DNA of 64,000 nt from CAZJLP01 sp964546955 (GTDB taxonomy: Bacteria > Verrucomicrobiota > Verrucomicrobiia > Opitutales > Opitutaceae), in assembly GCA_964546955.1 (NCBI GenBank), contig CAZJLP010000003.1, positions 120,484 through 184,483 on the forward strand, read 5' to 3'. Positions 28,905-37,886 of the stretch are shown piece by piece. Under the pieces are notes generated by a model. It searched no databases, was not told where the DNA came from, and saw only the letters and a program-made list of their open reading frames with translations. The number at the start of each line of letters is the position of its first letter. Position 1 is the first letter of the stretch. Both the position numbers and the translations under genes were made by a program.

Positions 28905-30692
28905 TCACCACTTCCTCAGCGAAATCAGAATCTCAGCCCCTGCCATGCCGGGTCCGGAGTGTATCTCCCCCCCGTGCAGGCGGATGATTTCTTTCGCTAC
29001 GAATACGCCGATCCGCCCGTGGCTCGGCGCGTCGCCCGGCTCGGGCGCGGGCAGAATTCCTTCCAGTGCCAGGTCGGGCCCCTTGATCGAAATCAATGCC
29101 AGAAGGTGTTCGCCGTCGCCCGTGGTGCGGAGTTGGACGGTGAGGTCGCGTTTTCCGCGGTCCTGGCGATTTTCGACGATGCTCTCGACGATCGCCTCGA
29201 TCGCGAATTCGACCAGTTTTGGGGCGATATTCAGCACCACCGGCACGCTGCCGGCTTTCACCGCGACCCCTGTCCTCCGTCCGACCTCCACCAGCAGCTG
29301 CCCGAGATCGGCGTCCTCCGGGTTCACTTCACTGAACGTCGGAATCGACGCAAGATGACGATTTACCGCCTCGAGACTGGCAATGTCGCGCTTGATCGCC
29401 GCGAGCAGAACCGGAGAATTGGTCTCGGAGCCAGGCTTGTGTCGTAATGCGGCCAACGATACGAGAGCATTCCCGATCTCGTGATTCAGAGTGAGCGCGA
29501 TATCGTGCAACAAAGCGAGCCGTTCCGCCCTCTGCTTCTGCACGGACTCCCGAACTTCCGCCGCAGCCTCTTCCCAAAAGGCCCACACACCCTGATTTTC
29601 GGATAACACGCCGGCAGACGCACGCAACGTCTGGCCCGGGGTCGGGATTAGCCGACGCGTCTCCCGGCTTTGCCGCACATCGCCGATCAACGAACGCACC
29701 GCCACGGGAGTGTGCTTGGGCGGCGGTTCGTCCGCAGTCAGAATCAGGACACTCGGTAGGTGTTTCTCACCCAGCCGCCACCGCTCGTAATGGTCGGAGA
29801 AACGCTTGAGTTGGGCCGATTGCGCGAGGAATTGTCGCAGTAAGCGCGCGATGAAAATCGCACGCCCGCGATCCCCCGCGTCGTAGGCCTGGCCATCGTC
29901 CCGCACGCCGAAAGCGATCAAACCTTGGAGGCGCCCGTTGTCGTGAATCGGCACCAGGAGCCTCGCGGCCCAGGACGAGAGCTTGTGCCGCACGGCCAAC
30001 TCCGCCTGCGGGTCGGCGGGGCCTGGCCACTCCGCCCCATCGAGGACGGCGGGGTAGGACGAAAGATAGGTGATCACGGGGTCGTCGAGCTGACAGGAAA
30101 ACTCGCCGCGGTCCGAACGAAAGCTCCCGCTCTCCCGAAGGAAAAATAGGACGTAGGACGAACGGAGCAGGTGGCGTGCGGCCCGACGAAACTCGCCCAG
30201 CAGTCGCTCGCGCGAGGCGAGATTTTCAACCGCGCTTTCGATGAAGTCCCAAATCTCCAGCGTGTCGGACCAGGCTTGAGTCCGTCCGGACACGCCTGCG
30301 CGGACTGGTTCGCCTCGGCGCGCCCTTTCGGTCTGCAATTCCAGCAGCGCATTCGCCTCGGCCACTTCCTGCAAAAGCGGAAGGAACTCCCCCAGCCGGC
30401 TGCGGCTGTCAGCGTATGAAAGATAAAGCTTTGCGCGCCGGGACGCCTTGGCTTGCTCGAAGACCGGACTGCGAGGCTCGCCCACAAACACGGTGGGGTA
30501 CCGCACAAAGGTCAGTGGCACACGCTCCACCGCATTGGCATCAATCACCACCACGACGGGAACCCCCGCAGGGATCGGGGCTGGCTCAACCATCTCACCC
30601 AGAGCCACGATCGGACATCCCGCCGGCACCAATACCCACCACGCCCGGAGTAAATCCGGGTCTTCGGTTGCTAGGAGGAAGGTGGCTGGCAT
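28905..30692 (-). CDS. Histidine kinase-like protein with receiver-like N-terminus and degenerate ATPase
   Basis: 595 aa from ATG 30692. Residues 1-115 resemble a receiver fold (acidic pair near ATEDPDL, strand VVVVIDANAV). Residues ~150-290 look like a GAF sensor. A coiled coil leads to the H-box with His404 (LNHEIGNALVSL). The ATP-binding part is degraded. The N-box reads EAIVESIVENR without the usual Asn pattern, the D-box Asp-x-Gly-x-Gly is missing (ISIKGPDLAL), and only a weak G-box remains (IGVFVAKEII). It probably cannot phosphorylate itself. It overlaps the upstream membrane kinase gene by 22 bp, so the two likely work together. Confidence 0.75.
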   Translation of the reverse strand: MPATFLLATEDPDLLRAWWVLVPAGCPIVALGEMVEPAPIPAGVPVVVVIDANAVERVPLTFVRYPTVFVGEPRSPVFEQAKASRRAKLYLSYADSRSRLGEFLPLLQEVAEANALLELQTERARRGEPVRAGVSGRTQAWSDTLEIWDFIESAVENLASRERLLGEFRRAARHLLRSSYVLFFLRESGSFRSDRGEFSCQLDDPVITYLSSYPAVLDGAEWPGPADPQAELAVRHKLSSWAARLLVPIHDNGRLQGLIAFGVRDDGQAYDAGDRGRAIFIARLLRQFLAQSAQLKRFSDHYERWRLGEKHLPSVLILTADEPPPKHTPVAVRSLIGDVRQSRETRRLIPTPGQTLRASAGVLSENQGVWAFWEEAAAEVRESVQKQRAERLALLHDIALTLNHEIGNALVSLAALRHKPGSETNSPVLLAAIKRDIASLEAVNRHLASIPTFSEVNPEDADLGQLLVEVGRRTGVAVKAGSVPVVLNIAPKLVEFAIEAIVESIVENRQDRGKRDLTVQLRTTGDGEHLLALISIKGPDLALEGILPAPEPGDAPSHGRIGVFVAKEIIRLHGGEIHSGPGMAGAEILISLRKW

Positions 30693-32659
30693 GGCAGGAC
30701 AATACGAAACGTCGCTCCGCAACCCGTTACGGGCGGATCGGCCGTTATGCTGGCATGCAGACTAGAAAGTATGTCTTTGCAAATTGCTAGCCCTAAGCCG
30801 AACCCACTCGATTTCGTCGATTGGAAAGGCTGGAACAGGCGAGTCCATACCTCCGGCGCGATTCCGGGGCCGCTATCTTCCACCTTAAGCTCAATTCCCT
30901 GAGTCACTTGCCGTGTTTCAAAGCGGATCCAGCGATCGCTGGGCTTGTGCTCCAAAGCTTGAATGGCATTGAAGCCGAGATTCAACACAACCTGTTTAAC
31001 AGCATTAGGATCGGTGAAAACGACATCCGGGTTGGCCTCCAGTGACGAAATTAGGCCAACTCCTTTGTCTTCCGCCTTCGCCGAGATAAGCTCAAGGCAA
31101 GAACGTATAAGTAGGTTAATTCCAATCTCTTGAGCGGCAAACACCCGCGGCGCGGCGAGGTCGAGCAATTGCTCCGTTAGCCGATCGATCCGTCCCACTT
31201 CATCTCCAATCAGACGGAAGAATTTGTCTCTAAATACCTGTTCTTGATAGTGTTGAGGAAGTAATTGAACAAACGTTTTGATGGAAACGAGCGGATTTCG
31301 AATTTCATGCGCAATACTGGCCCCAAGCAGGCCGACCGTGGCGAGCTGTTCCGCGTGTTGAGCCTTCGTCAGGTAGTGAGCGCGAGCGAGGGCGCTTTCG
31401 AAAATAGCCGCCAAATCCAACAATCGGGTGATTTCTGGATAAGTATAGCAACGCCGGGACTCGGGCACGCCGACTGCGACCATGAACGCGAGGGACGGGC
31501 CGGCGCTCGCCGTCACGGCGCCCAAGCGGTGCTCATCCAACAATTGTTTGAGCGCCGAAACGTCGCTCGAGGGCCTTTCGCGGGCCATTCGTTCCGGCGT
31601 AGCCCAGCGGAGTGCATGCAGCGTCTTGAGCGCAGGTAAATCGATTCGAAATTCCAATCCGCCCCCAACCAACCGTCCTTGCGTGCTCATGAGGATCAGC
31701 GCGCTTTCACACCCGGTCCACTCTCTGAGCAGCTTGATAAACGCGTCTTCCATTGCTTCCGGACGCAATTCCTTGCGCGCGATCTCCCGCGCGGTCCGCC
31801 GGACACGCTCCCACTCGACCTTGCCCTTGAAAGTTTCCTGGAGCCACGGACTGATCTCGGCGGCAAACCACAGTCCCACCGCCACTGCCGCCACGAATGC
31901 CACCGGCCTCGGCAGGAAATTCACGGCCAACAGGTAAAATCCCCAAGCAAACACCGCCACCGCCGCCACCAGCACCGCCTTTTCGAGCAGCAGCATAAGG
32001 ATGTGCCGCGCGTCGAGGACCCGCGTTGAACTCAAGGCCCACGCCGTGCCGCCGAGATGGGCTACGAGCGCGAGAGGAATCAGCCGCGCAAGGCCGGGTT
32101 GGGCCAAAGCAGATGAGATCAGGGAGCCGCCAAAGGCCCAGCCAGCCAATCCGAGCGCACCGAGCAACAACACCTGCAGCTCGACGCGGGGGGCGCCGAT
32201 GAGCGGTCGCAGCTCCCACACCGCGGTCAATGCAAAGCCCGCGGCGGTGGCGCATCCGAGAACCAAATACAAATAATAGCCGAATTGCGGCGCCACGCGG
32301 CCCGCCTCAAACCCAATGAAAAAGTCGGCCGTCGTCAGTGCCGCGAGCACGGCGCCCCATACGATAATCGAACGGGAGCGGCGCAGTCCGCCCGCCCATC
32401 CCTGCCCCGGCCGCACCACCGCTTCTTGGGCCATGCGTAGCGCGGCGAAAAGAAATGCGCCGATGGTCCAAGGCACGCGATTCCAGAAGGTCGACTCCCC
32501 GTTCGAAAAGGCCAGGTGAAAGCCCGCCATCCAGACCGCGATGTAAGCCGACAGGAAAGCGATCGCTCGATTGACGGCACGTCGAGGATTGAGCCAGAAA
32601 ACGACGATGCCGATGACAACCGAAGCCAATGCCATCCAAAAAGCGGTGCTGAAAGTCAT
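30671..32659 (-). CDS. Membrane-bound sensor histidine kinase with GAF domain
   Basis: 662 aa. The N-terminal ~270 residues hold about eight membrane helices, then a GAF-like domain (~310-450), then HisKA with LGASIAHEIRNPLVSIKTF, and a complete HATPase: N-box VLNLGFNAIQALE, DSGPGI, and GFGLGLAICKDIL. The layout resembles PrsK-type kinases. All catalytic motifs are present, unlike in its overlapping downstream neighbour. No DNA-binding response regulator lies nearby. Confidence 0.87.
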   Translation of the reverse strand: MTFSTAFWMALASVVIGIVVFWLNPRRAVNRAIAFLSAYIAVWMAGFHLAFSNGESTFWNRVPWTIGAFLFAALRMAQEAVVRPGQGWAGGLRRSRSIIVWGAVLAALTTADFFIGFEAGRVAPQFGYYLYLVLGCATAAGFALTAVWELRPLIGAPRVELQVLLLGALGLAGWAFGGSLISSALAQPGLARLIPLALVAHLGGTAWALSSTRVLDARHILMLLLEKAVLVAAVAVFAWGFYLLAVNFLPRPVAFVAAVAVGLWFAAEISPWLQETFKGKVEWERVRRTAREIARKELRPEAMEDAFIKLLREWTGCESALILMSTQGRLVGGGLEFRIDLPALKTLHALRWATPERMARERPSSDVSALKQLLDEHRLGAVTASAGPSLAFMVAVGVPESRRCYTYPEITRLLDLAAIFESALARAHYLTKAQHAEQLATVGLLGASIAHEIRNPLVSIKTFVQLLPQHYQEQVFRDKFFRLIGDEVGRIDRLTEQLLDLAAPRVFAAQEIGINLLIRSCLELISAKAEDKGVGLISSLEANPDVVFTDPNAVKQVVLNLGFNAIQALEHKPSDRWIRFETRQVTQGIELKVEDSGPGIAPEVWTRLFQPFQSTKSSGFGLGLAICKDILSSLHASITADPPVTGCGATFRIVLPCQPPSS

Positions 32660-32773
32660 CGTAAAACCAGCCTGTCACCCGTGATGCCGGGGCGGCCTGA
32701 GTGAAAGAGCGAAAATCGGAATCGAAAAGACAAAAGGCGCCTTTGGGGGGCGCAAAGAAGCATAACCGTAGAG

Positions 32774-32791
32774 GCGGTCGGCCACGACCGC
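32774..32791. repeat. GC-rich palindrome after the receiver-kinase gene
   Basis: GCGGTCG / CGACCGC form a 7-bp stem with loop GCCA, 16 bp downstream of the receiver-kinase stop (minus strand). There is no T-run; REP-like or a weak terminator. Confidence 0.4.
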
Positions 32792-32806
32792 GCCGCCAGC
32801 GGACGG

Positions 32807-34000
32807 TCAGGCTTGGCTGGCGATCGAGATGGGATTCAACGTATCGCCGGCCGCTCGCAAGCGCGGAAACGCCATCCGTAAAGTCGTGCCTCTACCCAGC
32901 TCGCTCTCGAGGGTCATAGAGGCGCCATGAGCGCCCAAAAGGTGTCGGCAGATACCCAGCCCCAAACCCGTGCCATGAGATTTGGTGCTGAATCCTCCCT
33001 TGAGCGCGCTTTGCGCGGTGGCGGCGTCCATGCCACTGCCGTTGTCGGCGACCGAAATCTCAAACTGTGCTTCCAAGGGCGCGACCGAAACAACGACACG
33101 CGTGGCACCCGCCTCGAGAGCGTTCTTGAAGAGGTTTTGAAAGACGCGGGTCAATTCGAACTGTGAACCCCGGATCGGTGCGGAAGCCAGACCCGTGAAG
33201 TGGATGGAGCTGTTGTTGAAGAAAATAACCTCTTTTACCTCACGAGCCAGTTGGACCAAATCCAGATCGGTAAATTGCGTGCTCTTCCGTGTGGTCTGAC
33301 GCCAGTTTTCGGCCAAGTGATGACAGTACTCTGCCGCGCGGCTCACCACGTCTGCGTAGTTGTGAAGTTTCTCCCCTTGCTCGGGGTCTCGGCGAGCCGC
33401 TTTCTTGGCCTCCTGCACGAGCAGCGCCGCATACCCGATCATCACCGTGAGCGGATTGGCCAAGTCGTGAACCAATTCCACCGCGGCCCGCGCCTGCCAA
33501 ATATGCGGCTGTTTCTCGTCGATTTCCCGCTTCAAGGCGGAATTCATTTCTTCCATTTCGCGGTTGAGCCGCCCCTGATGGCGCCTCACGGCAGCGGCCT
33601 GGGCCTGGCTCCGGACCGCTTCCAGCAGCTCCATGATATCGGGGGGCTTTCTCAGGTACTGGTTCGCGCCGTGCACCATGGACTGTTGGGCCGTCTGCAG
33701 CGTGCCGTAACCCGTCAGCATGACAACGGAGAGCTCCTGATCGATTCGGCGAATCGCCTCCAGCGCCCGAATTCCATCCATCTCCGGCATGCGAATATCC
33801 AGGATGACGACCGAAAACTGCCGCTCTTGGATGCGCTTGATCCCTTCGGACGGACGATCCGCCGTGACGACTTCGAACTCCGACGCCAGGGTGTAGGCGA
33901 TGGATTCGCGAGGCCCGTATTCGTCGTCAACGACGAGGACCAGGGGTTTCTCAGGTTTCTCGGACGTGTCCGCCGTGGCAGGCGAAAATTCCTTGAGCAT
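32807..34000 (-). CDS. Receiver-first hybrid histidine kinase
   Basis: 397 aa. The N-terminal receiver domain (~20-140) has the acidic pocket VVDDEYG, phospho-acceptor Asp in ILDIRMPEMDG, the Thr of MLTGYGT and the Lys of RKPP. A short coiled coil leads to the H-box ELVHDLANPLTVMIGY and an intact ATPase (FQNLFKNALEAG, VADNGSGMD, TGLGLGICRHLL). It is cytoplasmic, with no sensor domain, so the receiver itself probably gates kinase activity. It is the first of three kinase genes in the same direction. Confidence 0.87.
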   Translation of the reverse strand: MLKEFSPATADTSEKPEKPLVLVVDDEYGPRESIAYTLASEFEVVTADRPSEGIKRIQERQFSVVILDIRMPEMDGIRALEAIRRIDQELSVVMLTGYGTLQTAQQSMVHGANQYLRKPPDIMELLEAVRSQAQAAAVRRHQGRLNREMEEMNSALKREIDEKQPHIWQARAAVELVHDLANPLTVMIGYAALLVQEAKKAARRDPEQGEKLHNYADVVSRAAEYCHHLAENWRQTTRKSTQFTDLDLVQLAREVKEVIFFNNSSIHFTGLASAPIRGSQFELTRVFQNLFKNALEAGATRVVVSVAPLEAQFEISVADNGSGMDAATAQSALKGGFSTKSHGTGLGLGICRHLLGAHGASMTLESELGRGTTLRMAFPRLRAAGDTLNPISIASQA

Positions 34001-34272
34001 GGAGTAAGGTGCCGAGACTCCGCCGCGATGCGCGATGCAAGGGTCTCAAAAGCATACACGTTGTGTGCCGCCCGAACGGGCACCTGTCAAGGACCGCTCT
34101 GTCAATCCGTAAAAATACCTGGTTACGATGTCGTGACGCCCATCAAACCGCGATCGCCCGGACTCGGCCTCGCCTTTTTTTCCTGTCCTGTGCGAGCCTG
34201 AATCCCGTCCTTTGAACGGGTCGAGTCGAAGAGAATCCAGCGTGGAGCGCCCCTGAAACCTCCTCGGACAGC

Positions 34273-35625
34273 TTGCCACCCGCACCCTCTCCGTCCGACT
34301 CTGACGCCGTGGACGTCGCCCTCACTGCTCTGCTGTCTGCCGTCATCGCCGGGATCGTAATCTGGCTGTGGGCCGCGAGCCGCCGTTCGACGGTAGCCGA
34401 ACGCCTCCGACTGCGCGAAGAAGAAGCGGTTCGCCTTACGGCAGAGCTGACCGCCGCCCGAACCGCCCTTGCCGACTTGCAGACACAACGCGCCGAAATT
34501 TCGGCGACGCTGTCCGCGGAGCGCGCGGCGGCGGGAGAAAAACTGAAAGCGCTTGCAGACGCGCATGAGCGCCTGACCAACGAGTTCAAGGCCCTCTCCG
34601 CCGATGCGTTGCAGAAGAACAATACGGCTTTCCTCGAACTGGCAAAGACCCAGCTTGGTCAATTTCAGCAAAAGGCGGAAGGCGACCTCACGGCTCGCCA
34701 GCAAGCGATCGATGCCTTGGTCAAACCGCTCAAGGAGTCGCTTGAAAAGGTGGACAAGAAGATCGTCGAAATAGAAGAGAAGCGACAGCACGCCTACGGT
34801 GCGCTGGGGGAACAACTGAAGTCGCTGAACACCGCCCAGCTTCAACTTCAAAGCGAGGCGTCCAAACTCTCGACCGCCCTCCGCTCGACAAGCTACGCGG
34901 GAAGCTGGGGGGAACTGCAGCTCAGGCGCGTCGTGGAGATGGCGGATATGCTGCCTTATTGCGATTTTGGAGAGCAGGAGTCGTCCGGTGCATTGCGAGC
35001 CGACCTCGTGGTGAGACTGCCCGGTGGTCAACGCATTGTCGTCGACGCGAAGTCCCCCGTGCAGTCCTACCGGGAATCGCTCGACGTCGCGGACCCCGCG
35101 CAGCAAGCCGTGAAACTCGCCGAGCATGCCACCAAAATACGCGGCCATATCGATTCGCTCGGCGCCAAAAGCTACTGGGAACAATTTCAACCCGCGCCCG
35201 AGTTCGTCGTGTTGTTCATGCCCGGCGACCATTTCCTCACCGCCGCGCTCCAATCGGACAGCACTCTCCTCGATCGCGCCCTGACCAAGAAAGTCCTCCT
35301 TGCGACACCCACTTCCCTCATCGCCCTCCTCAAGGCAGCGGCTTATGGCTGGCGGCAGGAAGCCATTTCGAAAAATGCGGAGGAAATTAGCGACTACGGG
35401 CGGCTACTATATGACCGCCTGAAAACCTTCTCTGATTACCTCGATCGCATCGGCAAGGGCTTGGACACAGCTCTCAAAGCGTACAACGCCGCGATCGGAT
35501 CCTACGAAACCAACGTTCTTCCTGGCGCCCGTCGGTTCGAAGAGCTCGGGGCCAAAGGCACAAAAGATCTCAATTCTCCAGCCCAGGTGGAAACCGGCCT
35601 CCGTGAAATCGCCAAACGCAGCTGA
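34273..35625 (+). CDS. rmuC: RmuC family DNA recombination protein
   Basis: 450 aa from TTG 34273; GTG 34309 is an alternative start 12 codons downstream. One membrane segment (VALTALLSAVIAGIVIWLW) is followed by a long coiled coil and the RmuC nuclease-like domain: YAGSWGELQLRRVVEMADML, LPGGQRIVVDAKSPVQSY and VLFMPGDHFLTAAL. RmuC limits rearrangements at inverted repeats; its proposed nuclease fold has the Asp-x-Lys of VDAKSP. It is divergent from the receiver-kinase gene across a 272-bp gap holding only small palindromes. Confidence 0.88.
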   Translation: MPPAPSPSDSDAVDVALTALLSAVIAGIVIWLWAASRRSTVAERLRLREEEAVRLTAELTAARTALADLQTQRAEISATLSAERAAAGEKLKALADAHERLTNEFKALSADALQKNNTAFLELAKTQLGQFQQKAEGDLTARQQAIDALVKPLKESLEKVDKKIVEIEEKRQHAYGALGEQLKSLNTAQLQLQSEASKLSTALRSTSYAGSWGELQLRRVVEMADMLPYCDFGEQESSGALRADLVVRLPGGQRIVVDAKSPVQSYRESLDVADPAQQAVKLAEHATKIRGHIDSLGAKSYWEQFQPAPEFVVLFMPGDHFLTAALQSDSTLLDRALTKKVLLATPTSLIALLKAAAYGWRQEAISKNAEEISDYGRLLYDRLKTFSDYLDRIGKGLDTALKAYNAAIGSYETNVLPGARRFEELGAKGTKDLNSPAQVETGLREIAKRS

Positions 35626-35662
35626 AAAGAAACGCTGATCTGCGCTCATTCTCGCTAATCCG
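35623..35662. repeat. CGCTGATC/CGCTAATC short periodic repeat
   Basis: Units AACGCTGATC, TGCGCTCATT and CTCGCTAATC recur with a period of about 10 bases, starting at the rmuC stop. The same words appear in inverted orientation at 35780-35864. Confidence 0.5.
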
Positions 35663-35779
35663 ATCGTCGATGCATGGAAGAGCCGGCCGACCAGGGAGCT
35701 CCGCTCGCTGGGGACCTCGTCGCCAGCAATCGTTTTCCGTTCACCCAAACTCCTGCGTTGTCTTCCAATCCCATTAACT

Positions 35780-35864
35780 CCTCCGAATTAGCGCCGATTA
35801 GCGGAGATCAGCATTCCTCCTCCCTCCGAATTCGCGTCCATTTGCGTCCATTCGCGGTTAAAAA
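35780..35864. repeat. GATTAGCG / GCGTCCATT short periodic repeat
   Basis: First half: GAATTAGCGCC, GATTAGCGGA, GATCAGCATT, the reverse complement of the words at 35623-35662. Second half: ATTCGCGTCC, ATTTGCGTCC, ATTCGCGGTT. It ends directly before the ATG at 35865, so it forms the 5' leader of that gene. Confidence 0.5.
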
Positions 35865-36242
35865 ATGACTTCTCCATTGGTAGGCATCTGGCTGCCGATC
35901 AAGGCTGAGCTCGAAGGCGATCCGGCGCCGGAGATGGCGCTTGCCCAGATGCAGGTCGAGCTGACTGCCCACACCTATTGCGTACGATTCGGAGGAGAAA
36001 TGGCCGACCGAGGTGAATACCGGCTCGAAAAAGACGGACCGTTCCGGACCATGATCATGCGCGGCATGGAGGGTCAAAACGCGGGTCGCACAATCCCGGC
36101 GATCTACCAGATCAACGGCGACCGTCTCCGCATGTGTTACGGTTTGGACGGAGTCCTGCCCACGGAATTCGACACGGTCGGCAAAAAACGCCGTTACTCC
36201 GTCACCTTCAAGAGGCAAGCAGCAGCTCCCGGTAACGAGTAG
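35865..36242 (+). CDS. TIGR03067-like small protein
   Basis: 125 aa with no signal peptide. The pattern matches the TIGR03067 domain seen mainly in Planctomycetes and Verrucomicrobia: an opening GIWLPIKAELEGDPAP, a middle FGGEMADRGEYRLEKDGP, and a close AIYQINGDRLRMCYGLDG. The function of the family is unknown; the fold is thought to be a small beta barrel. The gene lies isolated between two repeat clusters. Confidence 0.6.
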   Translation: MTSPLVGIWLPIKAELEGDPAPEMALAQMQVELTAHTYCVRFGGEMADRGEYRLEKDGPFRTMIMRGMEGQNAGRTIPAIYQINGDRLRMCYGLDGVLPTEFDTVGKKRRYSVTFKRQAAAPGNE

Positions 36243-36363
36243 AATACCTCTCAAGGCTCGTTACGAGGTACTTGAGATCAAAACCGGGCACTGCTTTAGG
36301 ATTACGGACACAACGGCGCGCAGAGGCCGGAGTCTGAGGTTTTCTACTCGCTACCCGTTACTC
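36231..36363. repeat. Inverted pair of GTAACGAGTAG-type repeats
   Basis: The left arm at 36231-36250 (GGTAACGAGTAGAATACCTC) is mirrored by the right arm at 36336-36363, whose reverse complement reads GAGTAACG, GGTAGC, then GAGTAGAAAACCTC. The right arm has one extra six-base unit. The pair flanks a 85-bp spacer between the TIGR03067-like gene and the MOSC gene. Confidence 0.5.
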
Positions 36364-36375
36364 ACCACTTCGACC

Positions 36376-37185
36376 ATGCCTTTCCTCACACAACTCTTTG
36401 TGTATCCAGTAAAAGGATGCCGCGGGATCGCCCTGAAAGAGTGTCCGATCGACCCCCTCGGCTTGGTGGGCGACCGGCGTTTTCTTGTGGTGGATAAGGC
36501 GGGCAAATTCCTGACCCAGCGAACGTTTCCCCGTCTCGGCCTGATCGAAACGGCCCTTTCCTCTACCACTCTTTCCCTCACAGCAGCCAAACAGGGTACC
36601 TTCTCGGTCCCACTCTCCGATCCCAACCCCAGTCTCGCCACAGTCCAGGTATGGAGTAGCACCGGTCTTCAAGCGGAAGACGCTGGCGCACTTGCCGCGA
36701 GCTGGCTGAGCGATTTTTTGAGCCACCATGTCCGGCTCGTGCGGATTGGCCCGGCGTTTTGCCGGCCCGTGAAGCCTGAAAAAGCGAGACCGGGCGATCT
36801 TGTCACGTTCGCCGATGCCTACCCCTTTCTGATCCTTTCCGAAGCCTCCCTTGAGGACCTCAATCACCGTCTGGCCGAACCTGTGCCGCTCAACCGGTTT
36901 CGCCCCAATCTCGTGGTCTCGGGCTGCCCTCCCTACATGGAGGACACTTGGCCCCGCTTCCACATCGGATCGGTGGCCTTCCGCAGCGCCGGTCCTTGTG
37001 CGCGGTGCATTGTGACCACGACCGACCAGTCTACCGCTCAACGCGGTCAGGAACCTCTGAAGACGCTGGCCCAATATCGGCGTTCTCCGGACGCCCCCAC
37101 CGATGTTATCTTTGGCCAGAATGCCATCCACGAGACAAAAACCGGCGTGCTCAAGGTGGGTGACAACGTACGAAGCGGAGGCTGA
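36376..37185 (+). CDS. MOSC domain protein (YcbX/mARC-like)
   Basis: 269 aa. The N-terminal beta-barrel (residues ~1-110, with LFVYPVKGCRGIALKECPID and GLVGDRRFLVVD) precedes a MOSC domain with the molybdenum-binding cysteine in GPCARCIVTTTDQ. YcbX and mARC enzymes reduce N-hydroxylated bases using Moco. There is no C-terminal ferredoxin domain, unlike in E. coli YcbX, so a separate electron donor is needed. Confidence 0.85.
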   Translation: MPFLTQLFVYPVKGCRGIALKECPIDPLGLVGDRRFLVVDKAGKFLTQRTFPRLGLIETALSSTTLSLTAAKQGTFSVPLSDPNPSLATVQVWSSTGLQAEDAGALAASWLSDFLSHHVRLVRIGPAFCRPVKPEKARPGDLVTFADAYPFLILSEASLEDLNHRLAEPVPLNRFRPNLVVSGCPPYMEDTWPRFHIGSVAFRSAGPCARCIVTTTDQSTAQRGQEPLKTLAQYRRSPDAPTDVIFGQNAIHETKTGVLKVGDNVRSGG

Positions 37186-37237
37186 ACGGGATCGGTCCGA
37201 GAGCCTCTGAAAAACGCGCAGACCAGAGCGGAAAGCT

Positions 37238-37262
37238 GGAGCCGGCCGGGACGGCGGGTTCC
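37238..37262. repeat. REP-like palindrome, decayed copy
   Basis: GGAGCCGGCC / GGCGGGTTCC around loop GGGAC. The loop and arm ends match the element at 357-379, but with a mismatch and a G-U pair. Confidence 0.4.
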
Positions 37263-37327
37263 ACCCGAAGTCGCATCGCACTTCGTTCTCAAACGGTCCC
37301 CCTCTTGCGGGCGCAATGCGCTCGTTA

Positions 37328-37780
37328 TCAGCGCGCGACCCGCGTCGTCCCGGCGGGGGTGAAATTCACGGCCGCCGGAATCTTGTCGAGAGGCGTCAAC
37401 AGCTCTTCCACGGTTTGGGACGACTGTCCCGCTTCCGCTGCAATGAAACGGACCTTGAGCGAAACCTGCTCCCGGCAAAAACCTCGGGGCGTCCCTGGAA
37501 GAATGACCCGCTGCGGCGTCTTACCAATCGGAATGCCATTCACCACGACCATTGCGCCGGACGGTTCCGACTCCACGCGCACGGGGTATTCGCCGGCCGG
37601 AAGGTGATTCGCCGCAGTCGTGGGGCCGCTCGCCGGCGATTTTGGCGCTGAAAGGCTGGGTTGAGAGGAGCCGGCGATGGAATTGCGGCTTGCGGTCGAG
37701 CAGCCCGCCGCCATCACCGCGATGAGAATGGCAAGGCCGACCAGAGATTTTTGGCGAAGCGGGACTGACACGTCCGTCAT
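37328..37780 (-). CDS. PEGA-domain lipoprotein
   Basis: 150 aa from ATG 37780; an ATG nine codons upstream is possible. The signal peptide ends in lipobox MAAGC. After a Ser/Pro linker comes a PEGA-type repeat (YPVRVESEPSGAMVVVNGIP then IGKTPQRVILPGTPRGF). PEGA domains are found on cell-surface or S-layer-associated proteins. The C-terminus has a short extension ending in Arg. Function not known. Confidence 0.7.
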   Translation of the reverse strand: MTDVSVPLRQKSLVGLAILIAVMAAGCSTASRNSIAGSSQPSLSAPKSPASGPTTAANHLPAGEYPVRVESEPSGAMVVVNGIPIGKTPQRVILPGTPRGFCREQVSLKVRFIAAEAGQSSQTVEELLTPLDKIPAAVNFTPAGTTRVAR

Positions 37781-37886
37781 AGCGTTGGTTTGACCCGGGG
37801 AAGACAAGAAGTTCCACCAGGAATCCTAAGCCTACTGAAGTTGTTACAAGAGCGCCCTGCCACTGCATCACTGTGAGGGAGAGAAT

